Shown one piece after another: positions 42,132 to 51,396 of a stretch of DNA of 64,000 bases (the stretch's first letter is position 1; each line of letters opens with the position of its first letter). Source of the stretch: Anaerolineaceae bacterium UBA2260 (GTDB lineage: Bacteria > Chloroflexota > Anaerolineae > Anaerolineales > Anaerolineaceae); contig DDXM01000003.1 in the NCBI GenBank assembly GCA_002347485.1, forward strand, positions 1-64,000, in the 5' to 3' direction. The position numbers and the translations under genes were made by a program. A model generated the notes under the pieces. The model had not been told where the DNA came from, made no database searches, and saw only the letters and a program-made list of their open reading frames with translations.

Positions 42132-44906
42132 ATGCCCCCCATACTTTACTTGATCGATGGACACGCGCTCGCTTATCGCACTTATTACGCCATCACCGCC
42201 GGGATGAGCGACCGCATGCAAACTCGTACGGGTGAGCCGACCGCCGGGATCTTCGGTTTTGCCAATGTGCTGATGCGCCTGTTGGAGCAGGAAAAGCCCG
42301 AATACCTGGCGGTGGCGTTTGACACCGGTAAAACCTTCCGCAACGAGTTGTACCCGGAATATAAGGCGACGCGCGCCAAGATGCCGGATGACCTGCGTCC
42401 GCAGATCGAACGCATTCGCACCATGATCGACGCTTTTCATCTCCCGCGGCTTGAGATGCAGGGGGTGGAGGCGGATGATGTGCTCGGTTCCATCGCTCGC
42501 CAGGCGGTCGAACAGGGATTGGGGGTAAAGATCATCACCGGCGACCGAGACCTGCTGCAATTAGTCGACGACCGCATCACCGTCAGTCTGCCGGGTTCCA
42601 AACTTTCCGATTCCAAGAATTACACTCCATCCGAAGTGCGCGAATACCTGGGGGTTGAGCCGTCACAGGTGGTGGACTACAAAGCCCTGGTCGGTGACAC
42701 TTCGGACAATATCCCCGGCGTCCCCGGCATTGGCCCAAAAACTGCCGTCAGCCTGCTGGAGAAATATAAAACACTCGACGGAGTCTACGAGCATATCGAT
42801 GAGATAACCGGCAAGACACGCGAGAAACTTGAAACCGGCAAGGAATCGGCATACTTGAGCCGCGACCTGGCGCAGATTAAAACAGACGTGAGTGTGATAC
42901 TGGTCTTGGAGGAAGCCCGCACGGATCATATCAATATCCCGGCGGTTGAAGCGCTTTTCCGCGAGCTTGAGTTCCGCACGCTCATTCCCCGCCTGCGCAC
43001 CATCGTTTCTCCGCTCATGCACCAGGCAACCCCACAGCTTTCCCTGTTCGGTGAAGAAATGAAGAAGATCAGCCTGCCTTCTACGTATTCACTCGACGTC
43101 AAGGTAATTGATACCCAGGAAAAGCTGCAAGAGATGGTCAAGGACCTGTCCGGCAGTAGGATGGTCGCCTTTGATACCGAAACCACGGCTCTCGACCCGT
43201 TGCGCGCTGACCTGGTGGGGATATCGCTGGCGGTGCGTGAAGGTGAAGGTTATTACATCCCGGTCGGTCACAAAACCCAAGCCGCGCAATTGCCAGTGGA
43301 TAAGGTGATCAATGCACTGACACCTGTGATGACCAACCCCGCGATCCAGAAAGTGGGTCACAACATCAAGTACGATGCCCTGGTATTGGGCAACTACGGG
43401 TTGGAGGTCAGACCCCTGTCTTTTGACACAATGATCGGGGAGTGGTTGGTAGACCCGGCCTCACGCAACCTGGGATTGAAGGACATGGCGGATAGCCTGC
43501 TGGACATCAGCATGACCCATATCGAAGAATTGATCGGCCGCGGCAAAGACCAGGTCAGCATGGATGTTGTGGCAATCGCATCTGCCGCCCCTTACGCAGC
43601 CGCCGATGCCGAGGTAACCCTGCGCCTGGTTCCGGTGGTGAAAAAGCGGATGCAGGAGCGCAATTGCACGAAGATTTTCGAAGAGATCGAAATGCCCCTC
43701 GTGCCGGTCCTGATCAGCATGGAGCAGGAAGGTATCTCACTCGATACAGATTTTCTGGAAAAATTCAGCCGCGAAATGGGAAAACGGTTGGCGCAGATCG
43801 AGAGCGAGGTTTACGACCAGGTCGGTCACACCTTTAATCTCAATTCCACGCAACAATTATCCAAAGTGTTGTTCGAAGGTTTGAAATTGGAACCGCCTGA
43901 TCGCGGCAAAAAGACCGCCAGCGGTCATTACTCCACCTCCGCTGCGGTGCTCGATGAATTAAAAGGTAAGCATCCGGTAGTCGATCTGCTGCTGGAGTAC
44001 CGCGAGCTGGCCAAGTTAAAATCCACTTACCTCGATGCTTTACCATTGCAGGTCAATCCGCGCACAAGGCGTGTGCACACCAGTTTCAACCAAACTGGTT
44101 CCGTGACAGGCAGGTTGGCGTCATCCGACCCCAATCTGCAGAACATTCCCACACGCACTGATCTCGGACACCAGGTACGGCTTGGTTTTGTAGCATCCCC
44201 GGGGCATTTCCTGGTCTCGGTGGATTACAGCCAGATCGAACTGCGCATTGTTGCTCATATGTCCGGTGATAAGGCCATGCTGGAGGCTTTTCGCGAAGGT
44301 CAGGATATACACGCTACGACCGCTGCAGCGATCTACGACATTCCGTTGGAGGCTGTTACAAAAGACCAGCGGCGCCACGCCAAAGCGATCAATTTTGGGT
44401 TGATCTACGGTATGAGCGCATTTGGGCTCACACGTTCCACTGATCTGACGCTGGCGGAAGCCGAAAACTTTGTCAAGGATTACTTCGAACACTTCCCGGG
44501 GGTAAAGAAATACCTGGATAACATCCGCGTTACGGCTGCCCGCCAGGGTTATGTGGAAACCATGCTCGGCAGACGGCGCTACTTCCCCAACCTTGCCAAC
44601 CCGGTGAACCAGATGATGCGCAACAGGGAGGAACGGGAAGCCATCAACGCGCCCATCCAGGGCACGGCTGCGGATATCATGAAGATTGCCATGATCAACG
44701 TCCGAGATGCCCTCTCCAGGAGTAAGCTGAAGACGCGCATGATCCTGCAGGTGCACGACGAACTGGTGCTTGAGGTACCTGAGGATGAATTGGATAGCGC
44801 GGTGAAACTGGTCCGTCAGGTAATGGAAGAAGCTTACAAACTTGATATTCCATTAATTACGGAAGCCAGAAGTGGTGTAAACTGGGGAAGTATGCGGGTG
44901 ATTTGA
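42132..44906 (+). CDS. polA: DNA polymerase I
   Basis: The 924-residue protein has all three domains. Residues 1-290 are the 5'-3' nuclease (IDGHALAYR, GDRDLLQL, SDNIPGVPGIGPKTA). Residues about 320-510 are the 3'-5' exonuclease with intact metal ligands (FDTETT near 347-352, GHNIKYD, AAADAEVTLR), so proofreading should work; Thermus enzymes lack this. Residues 530-924 are the polymerase, with DYSQIELR (near 698), RRHAKAINFGLIYGMSAFGL (747-766) and VHDE (near 873). It serves gap repair and primer removal. AGGAAA precedes the ATG. Confidence 0.97.
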   Translation: MPPILYLIDGHALAYRTYYAITAGMSDRMQTRTGEPTAGIFGFANVLMRLLEQEKPEYLAVAFDTGKTFRNELYPEYKATRAKMPDDLRPQIERIRTMIDAFHLPRLEMQGVEADDVLGSIARQAVEQGLGVKIITGDRDLLQLVDDRITVSLPGSKLSDSKNYTPSEVREYLGVEPSQVVDYKALVGDTSDNIPGVPGIGPKTAVSLLEKYKTLDGVYEHIDEITGKTREKLETGKESAYLSRDLAQIKTDVSVILVLEEARTDHINIPAVEALFRELEFRTLIPRLRTIVSPLMHQATPQLSLFGEEMKKISLPSTYSLDVKVIDTQEKLQEMVKDLSGSRMVAFDTETTALDPLRADLVGISLAVREGEGYYIPVGHKTQAAQLPVDKVINALTPVMTNPAIQKVGHNIKYDALVLGNYGLEVRPLSFDTMIGEWLVDPASRNLGLKDMADSLLDISMTHIEELIGRGKDQVSMDVVAIASAAPYAAADAEVTLRLVPVVKKRMQERNCTKIFEEIEMPLVPVLISMEQEGISLDTDFLEKFSREMGKRLAQIESEVYDQVGHTFNLNSTQQLSKVLFEGLKLEPPDRGKKTASGHYSTSAAVLDELKGKHPVVDLLLEYRELAKLKSTYLDALPLQVNPRTRRVHTSFNQTGSVTGRLASSDPNLQNIPTRTDLGHQVRLGFVASPGHFLVSVDYSQIELRIVAHMSGDKAMLEAFREGQDIHATTAAAIYDIPLEAVTKDQRRHAKAINFGLIYGMSAFGLTRSTDLTLAEAENFVKDYFEHFPGVKKYLDNIRVTAARQGYVETMLGRRRYFPNLANPVNQMMRNREEREAINAPIQGTAADIMKIAMINVRDALSRSKLKTRMILQVHDELVLEVPEDELDSAVKLVRQVMEEAYKLDIPLITEARSGVNWGSMRVI

Positions 44907-44934
44907 GTCTTAATGGAAAGAGTGGGATCGGGAA

Positions 44935-47259
44935 ATGACCTTTGCGCAGAGTGATTTTCAAACCAAATTGAATAAGGGGCACGCCGCCCTTTGGGATCAC
45001 GATTGGGATGGAGCGGTCCAGGCCTATCATGACGCACTGATGACGACGCCTGACCATCAAACAGCACTCGCGAGTCTAGGGTTGGCGCTCTTCTACCAAA
45101 AGAACTATAGCGAAGCGTTGCGCATTTTTCAAAAGCTTGCGCGTGAAAACCCGCTTGACCCCATGCCAATGGAACGCATCGCCCGCATCTATGAACGAGA
45201 GGGTCTGCTGCGTGAAGCGGCGAATTGTTTTTACCAGGCTGGTGAATTGCAGCTAAAGAATCGTGATCTTGAACGCGCGTTCGCTGACTACCGCGCTGTG
45301 CTGCGATTCGATCCGCAAAACCAGAGTGTGCGCGCCAGGATGGGGATGGTTTTCTCCAAGCTGGGAAAAAAGAAGGAAGCCATCGCCGAATTCATTGACC
45401 TGGCTGCGCTCGTCCAGCGTTCGGGTGATGAGAACAAAGCCTTACAGATCCTTGAATACGCCTCCCAGATCAATCCAGACTCCTTTGAGGTGAGGAACGC
45501 AATCGCGGCTTTAAGGAATTTCCAACACATTCCTCTACGGGAAGTTGAAGCCGAGAGCACAGGCGCGCTGCGCATGGCGCAGGTGCGCGAGATTGAATCC
45601 TCCCAAGGCGCCCCTGACAGCCAGACCAGTTATGACCCCATCACCGAAGCCCGCCTGGCTGCCCTGGAAGCTATCGCGGATGTGCTCTTCGAGGAAACCA
45701 GCCCCAAATCAGCACAAAATACGCCTTACGCTCCAGCGACTCGGAGTGGTGGACTAGAGTCTCTTTCCGGTCACCTGCCGATCGATCATAAAAATATCCA
45801 ACTTCTTATTGGACACACGATCGATTTGCACTCTGCCGGAAAAAACGATGAGGCAGCTGTCGAGTTGGAAAAAGCGATCTCCGCCGGGCTCAACCTACCT
45901 GCCGCGGACTTTATGCTGGGTCTATTAACCAGTGAAAGCGACCCGCAAAAAAGTTATTCACATTTAAAACGATCGATAAACGACCCCTCTTACGCCCTCG
46001 CTTCCCGCTTGTTGTGTGGTGAGATCAGCCTCAATGCCGCTGACCTCGCAACAGCAACCTCTCATTATCTCTATGCACTCATGCTGGCCGATTGTGAGAC
46101 AGTTCCTGAAGACCAGGCACTGGAACTTTACCAGCTCTATCAACCGATCCTCGAATCGCAAAACCTGATCAACCAGGAAAAGGACATGCGCAACCTGTGC
46201 GCAGCGATCAGCGGGCAGTTGAACCGCCAGGGTTGGCGCAGTTACATGCTGGAGGCGCGTAAACAATTGCCGCAACAACCAGAGGGTGCACTCCCTCTCC
46301 CCCTGGTCGAAATGCTGATCGACTCCAGCAGCAGCCGCCTGGTGGAATCCCTTTCAGAAATGAAGCAGTTGATCGAGCAGGGTAAGCATCGCACCGCGAT
46401 GGAAGAATCATTCCGTGCCTTAACCTACGCTCCCAATTACCTGCCCCTGCACATCCAAATGGGTGAGATTCTGATCAATGAGGGTCGGGTAGCGGAAGCG
46501 ATCGAGAAGTTCCTGCTCGTGGCAAAACTTTATACGATCCGTAACGATAATACCTCCGCGGTGCGCTTGCTCACACGGGTGACACATTTGGCGCCAATGG
46601 ATGTCACTGTGCGAAAAACCCTCATCGACCTGCTACGGACGGAAGGCAGCCCCGACGACATGATCCAGCAGTACATGGAGCTTGCGAACGTCCATTACCT
46701 GCTGGCTGACCTTGAGGAAGCGCGAAGGGTTTACCACGCCGCTCTCAACCTCGCACGCCAGGCTCGTTCTTCACGCGAACAATCGTTAAAGATCCTCAAC
46801 CGTCTCGCAGATATCGAACTGCAAAGTCTCAATTGGAAAGAAGCGATCATGGTTTATGAGCAGATCCGCAGCCTGCTGCCTATGGACGCAGCTCCGCGGA
46901 TCGCCCTCGTTGACCTTTATTACCGGCTGAACCTTAATAACGCGGCCATAAACGAAGTGGACGCCTATCTGAAATTGCTCGAAACCGAAAATAAGACCCA
47001 GGAGATCGAAAAGTTCCTCGATGACCTACTGATCGAGCACCCGGATAACATTGATATTTACCAGCGTTTGACGGCGTATTTGGTCTCAAGCGGTCAGCTT
47101 GAGGCTGCTGTAACCAGATTGGACGTGCTCGCTGAAAGACTAATGGTGGAAAAAAATATCGCCGGTACCGCCGAAGTGGTTACCCAGATCATCGCGTTGA
47201 ACCCCCCGAACCGGGCAGATTACGAAAAGCTGTATCAGGAAATCACGCGAAAATTCTAA
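44935..47259 (+). CDS. tetratricopeptide-repeat protein
   Basis: The 774-residue protein has no signal peptide. TPR units are clear in the N-terminal part (about 4-220: ALASLGLALFYQKNYSEALRIF, ERIARIYEREGLLREAANCF, ARMGMVFSKLGKKKEAIAEF) and again in the C-terminal part (about 480-740: LHIQMGEILINEGRVAEAIEKF). The middle is less regular, with an acidic SPKSAQN linker. It follows polA by 28 bases and may be co-transcribed. TPR proteins scaffold complexes; no partner can be named from context. Confidence 0.85.
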   Translation: MTFAQSDFQTKLNKGHAALWDHDWDGAVQAYHDALMTTPDHQTALASLGLALFYQKNYSEALRIFQKLARENPLDPMPMERIARIYEREGLLREAANCFYQAGELQLKNRDLERAFADYRAVLRFDPQNQSVRARMGMVFSKLGKKKEAIAEFIDLAALVQRSGDENKALQILEYASQINPDSFEVRNAIAALRNFQHIPLREVEAESTGALRMAQVREIESSQGAPDSQTSYDPITEARLAALEAIADVLFEETSPKSAQNTPYAPATRSGGLESLSGHLPIDHKNIQLLIGHTIDLHSAGKNDEAAVELEKAISAGLNLPAADFMLGLLTSESDPQKSYSHLKRSINDPSYALASRLLCGEISLNAADLATATSHYLYALMLADCETVPEDQALELYQLYQPILESQNLINQEKDMRNLCAAISGQLNRQGWRSYMLEARKQLPQQPEGALPLPLVEMLIDSSSSRLVESLSEMKQLIEQGKHRTAMEESFRALTYAPNYLPLHIQMGEILINEGRVAEAIEKFLLVAKLYTIRNDNTSAVRLLTRVTHLAPMDVTVRKTLIDLLRTEGSPDDMIQQYMELANVHYLLADLEEARRVYHAALNLARQARSSREQSLKILNRLADIELQSLNWKEAIMVYEQIRSLLPMDAAPRIALVDLYYRLNLNNAAINEVDAYLKLLETENKTQEIEKFLDDLLIEHPDNIDIYQRLTAYLVSSGQLEAAVTRLDVLAERLMVEKNIAGTAEVVTQIIALNPPNRADYEKLYQEITRKF

Positions 47260-47269
47260 CCTGAAGAAT

Positions 47270-47292
47270 AATCCCCTCACAACAAGGGGATT
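47270..47292 (+). terminator. intrinsic terminator between converging genes
   Basis: AATCCCCT (47270-47277) pairs with AGGGGATT (47285-47292) around a seven-base loop. T-rich sequence follows (TGGTTTTATT). It serves the plus-strand TPR gene and, less clearly, the minus-strand gene. Confidence 0.75.
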
Positions 47293-47313
47293 TGGTTTTA
47301 TTAAACACCTGCT

Positions 47314-48267
47314 TTACCACCAGATGCGAAACCAGGATTTACCAGTGCCGGATTCACCGCGGATGGTGACCTCCGCTTTGAGATACACTATAGAGCGGGC
47401 TGGCAAATCAGCGGTGGTAAAAATAAATCGGCTGATCCCAAATTCGTTCGTTACGGGCAGGTGATAACGCTCAGATGTGCCGTTAGGAAAAGACACCGTC
47501 ACCTCCACCTGGGCGGCTTCGATGGCGCGCAGGTACATATCCTGGACCACCACGTAAACGGTTTGTTGTTCGCCAGCGCCGATCAGAGATTTTCCCGCGA
47601 AGACCCGCACCTTGGGATTCAACAGACTGCCGGTGAGATCCGGTGGAGGACTCGGCTTTAATAACTTTGGGTCATCCACAACCATATCAAAGTACAGCTT
47701 TCCCAGGTCGGAAAGCTTCACCCGTTGACCGGCGGGTAGTTCAGGCCACCACTCCATGCGCGCGTAATCGAAGTATTGCACGAAGCGCCCGTCAATGACC
47801 TCCACATCTGAGAGCGGAAGTCCAAAGTGATTCGCCCCATCGTAAGAATCATAGAATTGGAGAAAGGCGTAACACACGTTGTAACCGGATGCGAACGCCC
47901 GGCAGGACGGGCCTTCGTTAGGAATATCCGCGATCTGATTGCCAGGGTCGTGCAGGAGCTGGCCAAGCTGCGCCAGGCGCACCTGCGGCCCTTCAGCGGT
48001 CTCCACCAGGTCGAACCGGGCTTTTTCAAAGTATTGCACATGCTCCCCCGTGATGGGATCGGTGAAGTCGTCGGTGATCGGGTAACCGAAATAGAATTGT
48101 GGATCGGGATTGGCATTATATACATCCAGGAACTCTCCCCAAATCCAGTGTCCGGTTTGCGGCACATAAAGGGAATTGGCTTCCTGGGCAGTGACTGGAA
48201 CGGCAAATGCGGAAACAAGCCCGAGAGCAACAAAAATTAGTAACCACCTCGTGAGCTTCTTTCCCAT
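47314..48267 (-). CDS. secreted protein with LGFP-like repeats
   Basis: The 317-residue protein has a signal peptide (MGKKLTRWLLIFVALGL...FAVPVTAQ, cleavage after TAQ). Two repeat-like segments follow: FGYPITDDF with HVQYFEKARFDL, and FGLPLSDVEV with FVQYFDYARMEWW. These resemble LGFP-type modules that bind surface glycans. The C-terminal 100 residues are Ig-like beta strands (VRVFAGKSLIGAGEQQTVYV). I use ATG 48267: a promoter whose -10 box is seven bases upstream would start the mRNA exactly there. A GTG at 48300 is in frame but inside the -35 region. Confidence 0.7.
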   Translation of the reverse strand: MGKKLTRWLLIFVALGLVSAFAVPVTAQEANSLYVPQTGHWIWGEFLDVYNANPDPQFYFGYPITDDFTDPITGEHVQYFEKARFDLVETAEGPQVRLAQLGQLLHDPGNQIADIPNEGPSCRAFASGYNVCYAFLQFYDSYDGANHFGLPLSDVEVIDGRFVQYFDYARMEWWPELPAGQRVKLSDLGKLYFDMVVDDPKLLKPSPPPDLTGSLLNPKVRVFAGKSLIGAGEQQTVYVVVQDMYLRAIEAAQVEVTVSFPNGTSERYHLPVTNEFGISRFIFTTADLPARSIVYLKAEVTIRGESGTGKSWFRIWW

Positions 48268-48273
48268 ACCTGA

Positions 48274-48302
48274 ATTATACCGAAGTGGATGCTTCTTCAC
48301 AA
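48274..48302 (-). promoter_or_regulatory. leaderless-type promoter of the secreted protein gene
   Basis: On the minus strand TTGTGA (48302-48297), a 17-base spacer and a consensus TATAAT (48279-48274) are followed by six bases and ATG 48267. The first transcribed base would be the A of the start codon and no ribosome site precedes it. Confidence 0.65.
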
Positions 48303-48330
48303 TCGAAGGCTGTTCAGTTTTTGGACCGGT

Positions 48331-49566
48331 TTATGCTGTGTAAACACCGTCGCCCCGGTCCTTATTCTCCCGATACCTGGCTGCCAGCGCCAGGAAGGCG
48401 ATGACGCTGATCAAACCCAATATACCGCCGCCAACCCACGTGGCACGGGGTGAAATCGTGTCGCTTAAGAATCCCCCCAATAAAGGCGCGACGCCAGAAG
48501 CCACGCTGTGCGTCAGTCCGTAAATGCTCATGTATCTGCCCCGCATGTCAGATGGCGCGAGGTTCGCAGTGTAAGTGTTGGAGGTTGGGATCAGGATCAA
48601 CTCCCCGATGGTCATCACCACCATGCAGAACCAGAATCCCCAAAACCCGCCGAACAAAGCGATCAACGCCGTGGCTGCGGCGTAGAAGGCTGTTCCGACT
48701 GTCATCACGTACAATGGCTTGAAGCGCTTTGTGACCGTGGTTACGAGATATTGCAGAGTCACCACCATCACTGCGTTGGTGGTGGGAATGAAACCGTAAC
48801 GGTTCTCCGGGATACCGAACTGCAGGTTCGAATACACCGGCAATAGTACCCAGATGAGTGAAGCGAGCATGGAAGTTAACGTGAAAACGAGTGTAAAACT
48901 CATAAATTCGCGATCGCGCAGAATTCTGCCATATCCTTCGAAAACGGCCCTTCGTTGCGTCCCCCGGTCGAACACAGGCAAGGTCTCGTGTGCTTTTGCT
49001 GCGAGCAGAAGGCCGTAGACGATCATACCGGCAGAGGCGATGAAAAAGGCGGTAGTATAGGACTGCACCGCGATAAACCCGCCGATCGCGGGACCGATCG
49101 CCACGCCGGTATTGCCGCTCATACGCAGGATGGCATACGCCGTTGGTCGCTTTTCAGGAGGGATCAGGTCAGCGATCATGGCGTCGGCTCCCACGCGGTA
49201 AAGCGGGTTGAACGCGCCCAGCAGCGCTTCAGCCAGCGCAAACTCGCCGTATGTTTGTGCCTGGCTCAATAATATGTAGGCCAGCCCGTTCCCCACCAGG
49301 CTGATCACCATGATCCATTTTCTGCCCACCCGGTCGATGATCGGCCCGGCCACCAGGGCAAAGATCAACCCCATCGCCGCGTTGATCGTGATGAGCGATG
49401 CGACCTGCGCCAACGGAATAACCAGTTTCTTCGATACGTAGATCATCAGGAACGGCCAGATCATCGACGCACCGATCGTGCTGATCAGCATGCCAGTAAA
49501 GATCAACCAGAATTGCGGCGGAAAATCCTTTACTAGTTTTTTCAGGCGGGAAGAGAGATCGTTCAT
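48331..49566 (-). CDS. MFS transporter
   Basis: The 411-residue protein has 12 hydrophobic segments and the MFS loop motif GPIIDRVGRKWIMV after segment 2. The MFS pattern is DRVGRK. It is a paralogue of the protein encoded just upstream (49572-50804): both share PPQFWLI/YPNQFWLI at the N-terminus, EKR..AY.ILRM and RYGFIP.TNA. I use ATG 49566 (MNDLSSRLKK), which aligns with the paralogue; a longer reading from 49677 would overlap the previous gene. Substrate unknown; a drug or sugar efflux pump is plausible. The two genes are six bases apart. Confidence 0.88.
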   Translation of the reverse strand: MNDLSSRLKKLVKDFPPQFWLIFTGMLISTIGASMIWPFLMIYVSKKLVIPLAQVASLITINAAMGLIFALVAGPIIDRVGRKWIMVISLVGNGLAYILLSQAQTYGEFALAEALLGAFNPLYRVGADAMIADLIPPEKRPTAYAILRMSGNTGVAIGPAIGGFIAVQSYTTAFFIASAGMIVYGLLLAAKAHETLPVFDRGTQRRAVFEGYGRILRDREFMSFTLVFTLTSMLASLIWVLLPVYSNLQFGIPENRYGFIPTTNAVMVVTLQYLVTTVTKRFKPLYVMTVGTAFYAAATALIALFGGFWGFWFCMVVMTIGELILIPTSNTYTANLAPSDMRGRYMSIYGLTHSVASGVAPLLGGFLSDTISPRATWVGGGILGLISVIAFLALAARYRENKDRGDGVYTA

Positions 49567-49571
49567 ACGCC

Positions 49572-50804
49572 TTACATTGTACCTTCTGCTTCGCGTGGGC
49601 TCAGCCCGTTTTTCGACCTGGCAAGTTGAAGGAAAATTAAGAATGCAGCAAACCCCGCCAGACCGGCAGCGTACCACATCGCCCGCGGCGAGAACAGGTC
49701 GCTGGCAAACCCTGCCAACAGCGGGCCAAGCCCGGTGCCGATGGTCCAGGTAAGGGTGTACAGGCTAATATACCGCGCGCGCATATCAGGTGGTGCCAGG
49801 CGCGTAGTGAAGGTCGTGGTGGTTGGCACCAGGACCATCTCCCCGATGGTTGCACCCACCATGCACAGCCAGAACCACCAGAAACCCGCTCCGAATGAAA
49901 TACAGAAAATTGATATTGCGTAGATGAGCGCGCCCGCGCTCATCGCTGCCTGTGGACGGTACGCATTGACACGGCGCGTGATGAACAACTGAAGCAGGAT
50001 GACCATGAGGGCGTTGGTGGCTGGGATAAACCCGTACCGGCTTTCAGAAAGTCCAAAATTCTGGCTGGTGTACGCCGCCAGCATCATCCACAGGATCGAA
50101 GTGCAAATGCGGTTCAAGGTGTATGCGCCGATCACCCGCATAAAAACGCCATCCCGCAGCACGGGACCGTACCCTCCCTTATTACTTACGGCTGGAACGG
50201 ACTTCGTCGAAATGCGACCCTGGCTCTCCCTGATGAGCAAGAAGCCCAGCAAGCTAATGACCACGAAACCAATCCCCATCACAGAAAAAGCAATGAAGTA
50301 GGAAACCGAGACCAGCATTCCGCCCACTACCGGACCGATCGCCACGCCCAGGTTATTGCCCATGCGCAGGATCGAATAAGCGTCGAGCCGCTTTTCCACC
50401 GGCACAAGGTCCGCCACCATTGCGTCTGCGGTGAGACGGTAAAGCGGAGTGGTCGCGCCTGTGATAATGGTCAACAAGGCAAACACCGGCAATGTTTCGG
50501 CCGAACGGTAGAAAAACCAACCCACGCCAGTTAAGAGTAAGGAAAATACCATCACTCCCTTGCGACCGAAGCGGTCAGCGATGGCGCCCCCCAGGAAAGA
50601 CGCCCCAATCCCCACAACGGCATTGAGCGTCATCAACCAGGAGACCGAGGAGAGCGGTTGTCCCATCTTTTGGCTCATGTAGAGCAGCAGGTACGACCAG
50701 ACCAGGCTGAAGAACAACCATGCCAGCATCATCAGGAAGGCGATCAGCCAGAACTGGTTTGGATAGGTTTTAATTTTTTGCTGAAGCTGAAAAAACATGG
50801 GCAT
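49572..50804 (-). CDS. MFS transporter, paralogue of the next gene
   Basis: The 410-residue protein has 12 membrane segments and GGAIADRFGRKGVMV, the MFS signature. Its N-terminus (MPMFFQLQQKIKTYPNQFW) aligns within two residues with the paralogue, which supports ATG 50804 or 50798 rather than the earlier ATG at 50828. TTGTGA (50833-50828), a 16-base spacer and TAGAAT (50811-50806) lie directly upstream on the minus strand, so initiation would fall near 50798, again leaderless or nearly so. The pair probably arose by tandem duplication; transported compounds are unknown. Confidence 0.85.
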   Translation of the reverse strand: MPMFFQLQQKIKTYPNQFWLIAFLMMLAWLFFSLVWSYLLLYMSQKMGQPLSSVSWLMTLNAVVGIGASFLGGAIADRFGRKGVMVFSLLLTGVGWFFYRSAETLPVFALLTIITGATTPLYRLTADAMVADLVPVEKRLDAYSILRMGNNLGVAIGPVVGGMLVSVSYFIAFSVMGIGFVVISLLGFLLIRESQGRISTKSVPAVSNKGGYGPVLRDGVFMRVIGAYTLNRICTSILWMMLAAYTSQNFGLSESRYGFIPATNALMVILLQLFITRRVNAYRPQAAMSAGALIYAISIFCISFGAGFWWFWLCMVGATIGEMVLVPTTTTFTTRLAPPDMRARYISLYTLTWTIGTGLGPLLAGFASDLFSPRAMWYAAGLAGFAAFLIFLQLARSKNGLSPREAEGTM

Positions 50805-50805
50805 A

Positions 50806-50833
50806 ATTCTATCACTCGCTCGGTTCATCACAA
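50806..50833 (-). promoter_or_regulatory. candidate leaderless-type promoter of the MFS pair
   Basis: TTGTGA (50833-50828) with 16 bases to TAGAAT (50811-50806) on the minus strand. The -35 hexamer is identical to the one before the gene at 48267. The start codons at 50804 and 50798 lie immediately downstream. Confidence 0.4.
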
Positions 50834-50894
50834 CATCAATCTGAAATGGAATGTAAAATTAAGTCAGGAATATCAAATGCACAAGGAGCATACC

Positions 50895-51338
50895 ATGTGG
50901 AATGAATTTAAAAAGTTTATTATGCGCGGTAATGTCATGGATCTCGCCATCGGCGTGATCATCGGCGGAGCGTTCAGCAAGATCGTTTCCTCGCTCGTGG
51001 ATGATGTGGTCATGCCGCCGATCGGCTTGCTGTTGGGCAAGGTTAATTTCAGCAACCTGTTCATCAATCTTGGCCCGACCAAATATGCGACGCTGGCTGA
51101 CGCAAAAGCGGCTGGCGCTCCTACATTGAATTATGGTCTCTTTATCAATAACATCGTCTATTTCCTCATCCTGGCAGTGATCATCTTCTTGATGGTGAAA
51201 GCGCTCAATCGCCTCAACAAAAAGGAGGAAGCGCCAGTGGAAGTCACCACGCGCGAGTGTCCGCGCTGCCTCAGCACCATTTCAAAAAAAGCCGACCGCT
51301 GCCCGCACTGCACCTCTGAAATCGAACCGCTCAACTAA
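50895..51338 (+). CDS. mscL: large-conductance mechanosensitive channel with C-terminal zinc ribbon
   Basis: The 147-residue protein has the MscL opening MWNEFKKFIMRGNVMDLAIGV with its amphipathic N-terminal helix and the TM1 pattern AIGVIIGGAFSKIVSSLVDDV. A second segment, NNIVYFLILAVIIFLMVKALN, follows. In place of the usual short C-terminal helix it ends with CPRCLSTISKKADRCPHC, a four-cysteine zinc-ribbon. Variants of this type are known in several phyla. It opens under membrane tension to release solutes during osmotic downshock. AAGGAG (50882-50887) precedes ATG 50895. Confidence 0.93.
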   Translation: MWNEFKKFIMRGNVMDLAIGVIIGGAFSKIVSSLVDDVVMPPIGLLLGKVNFSNLFINLGPTKYATLADAKAAGAPTLNYGLFINNIVYFLILAVIIFLMVKALNRLNKKEEAPVEVTTRECPRCLSTISKKADRCPHCTSEIEPLN

Positions 51339-51348
51339 CCGTAAAAAC

Positions 51349-51374
51349 ACTCCCGGCTGGTCATCACCGGGAGT
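51349..51374 (-). terminator. intrinsic terminator for the minus-strand replication cluster
   Basis: ACTCCCGG (51349-51356) pairs with CCGGGAGT (51367-51374) around a 10-base loop. On the minus strand it is followed by GTTTTTAC, a proper T-run, so it ends the dnaC-like transcript. On the plus strand T's are sparse. Confidence 0.8.
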
Positions 51375-51396
51375 CAGCAAATTTTCGAAATGTGTT

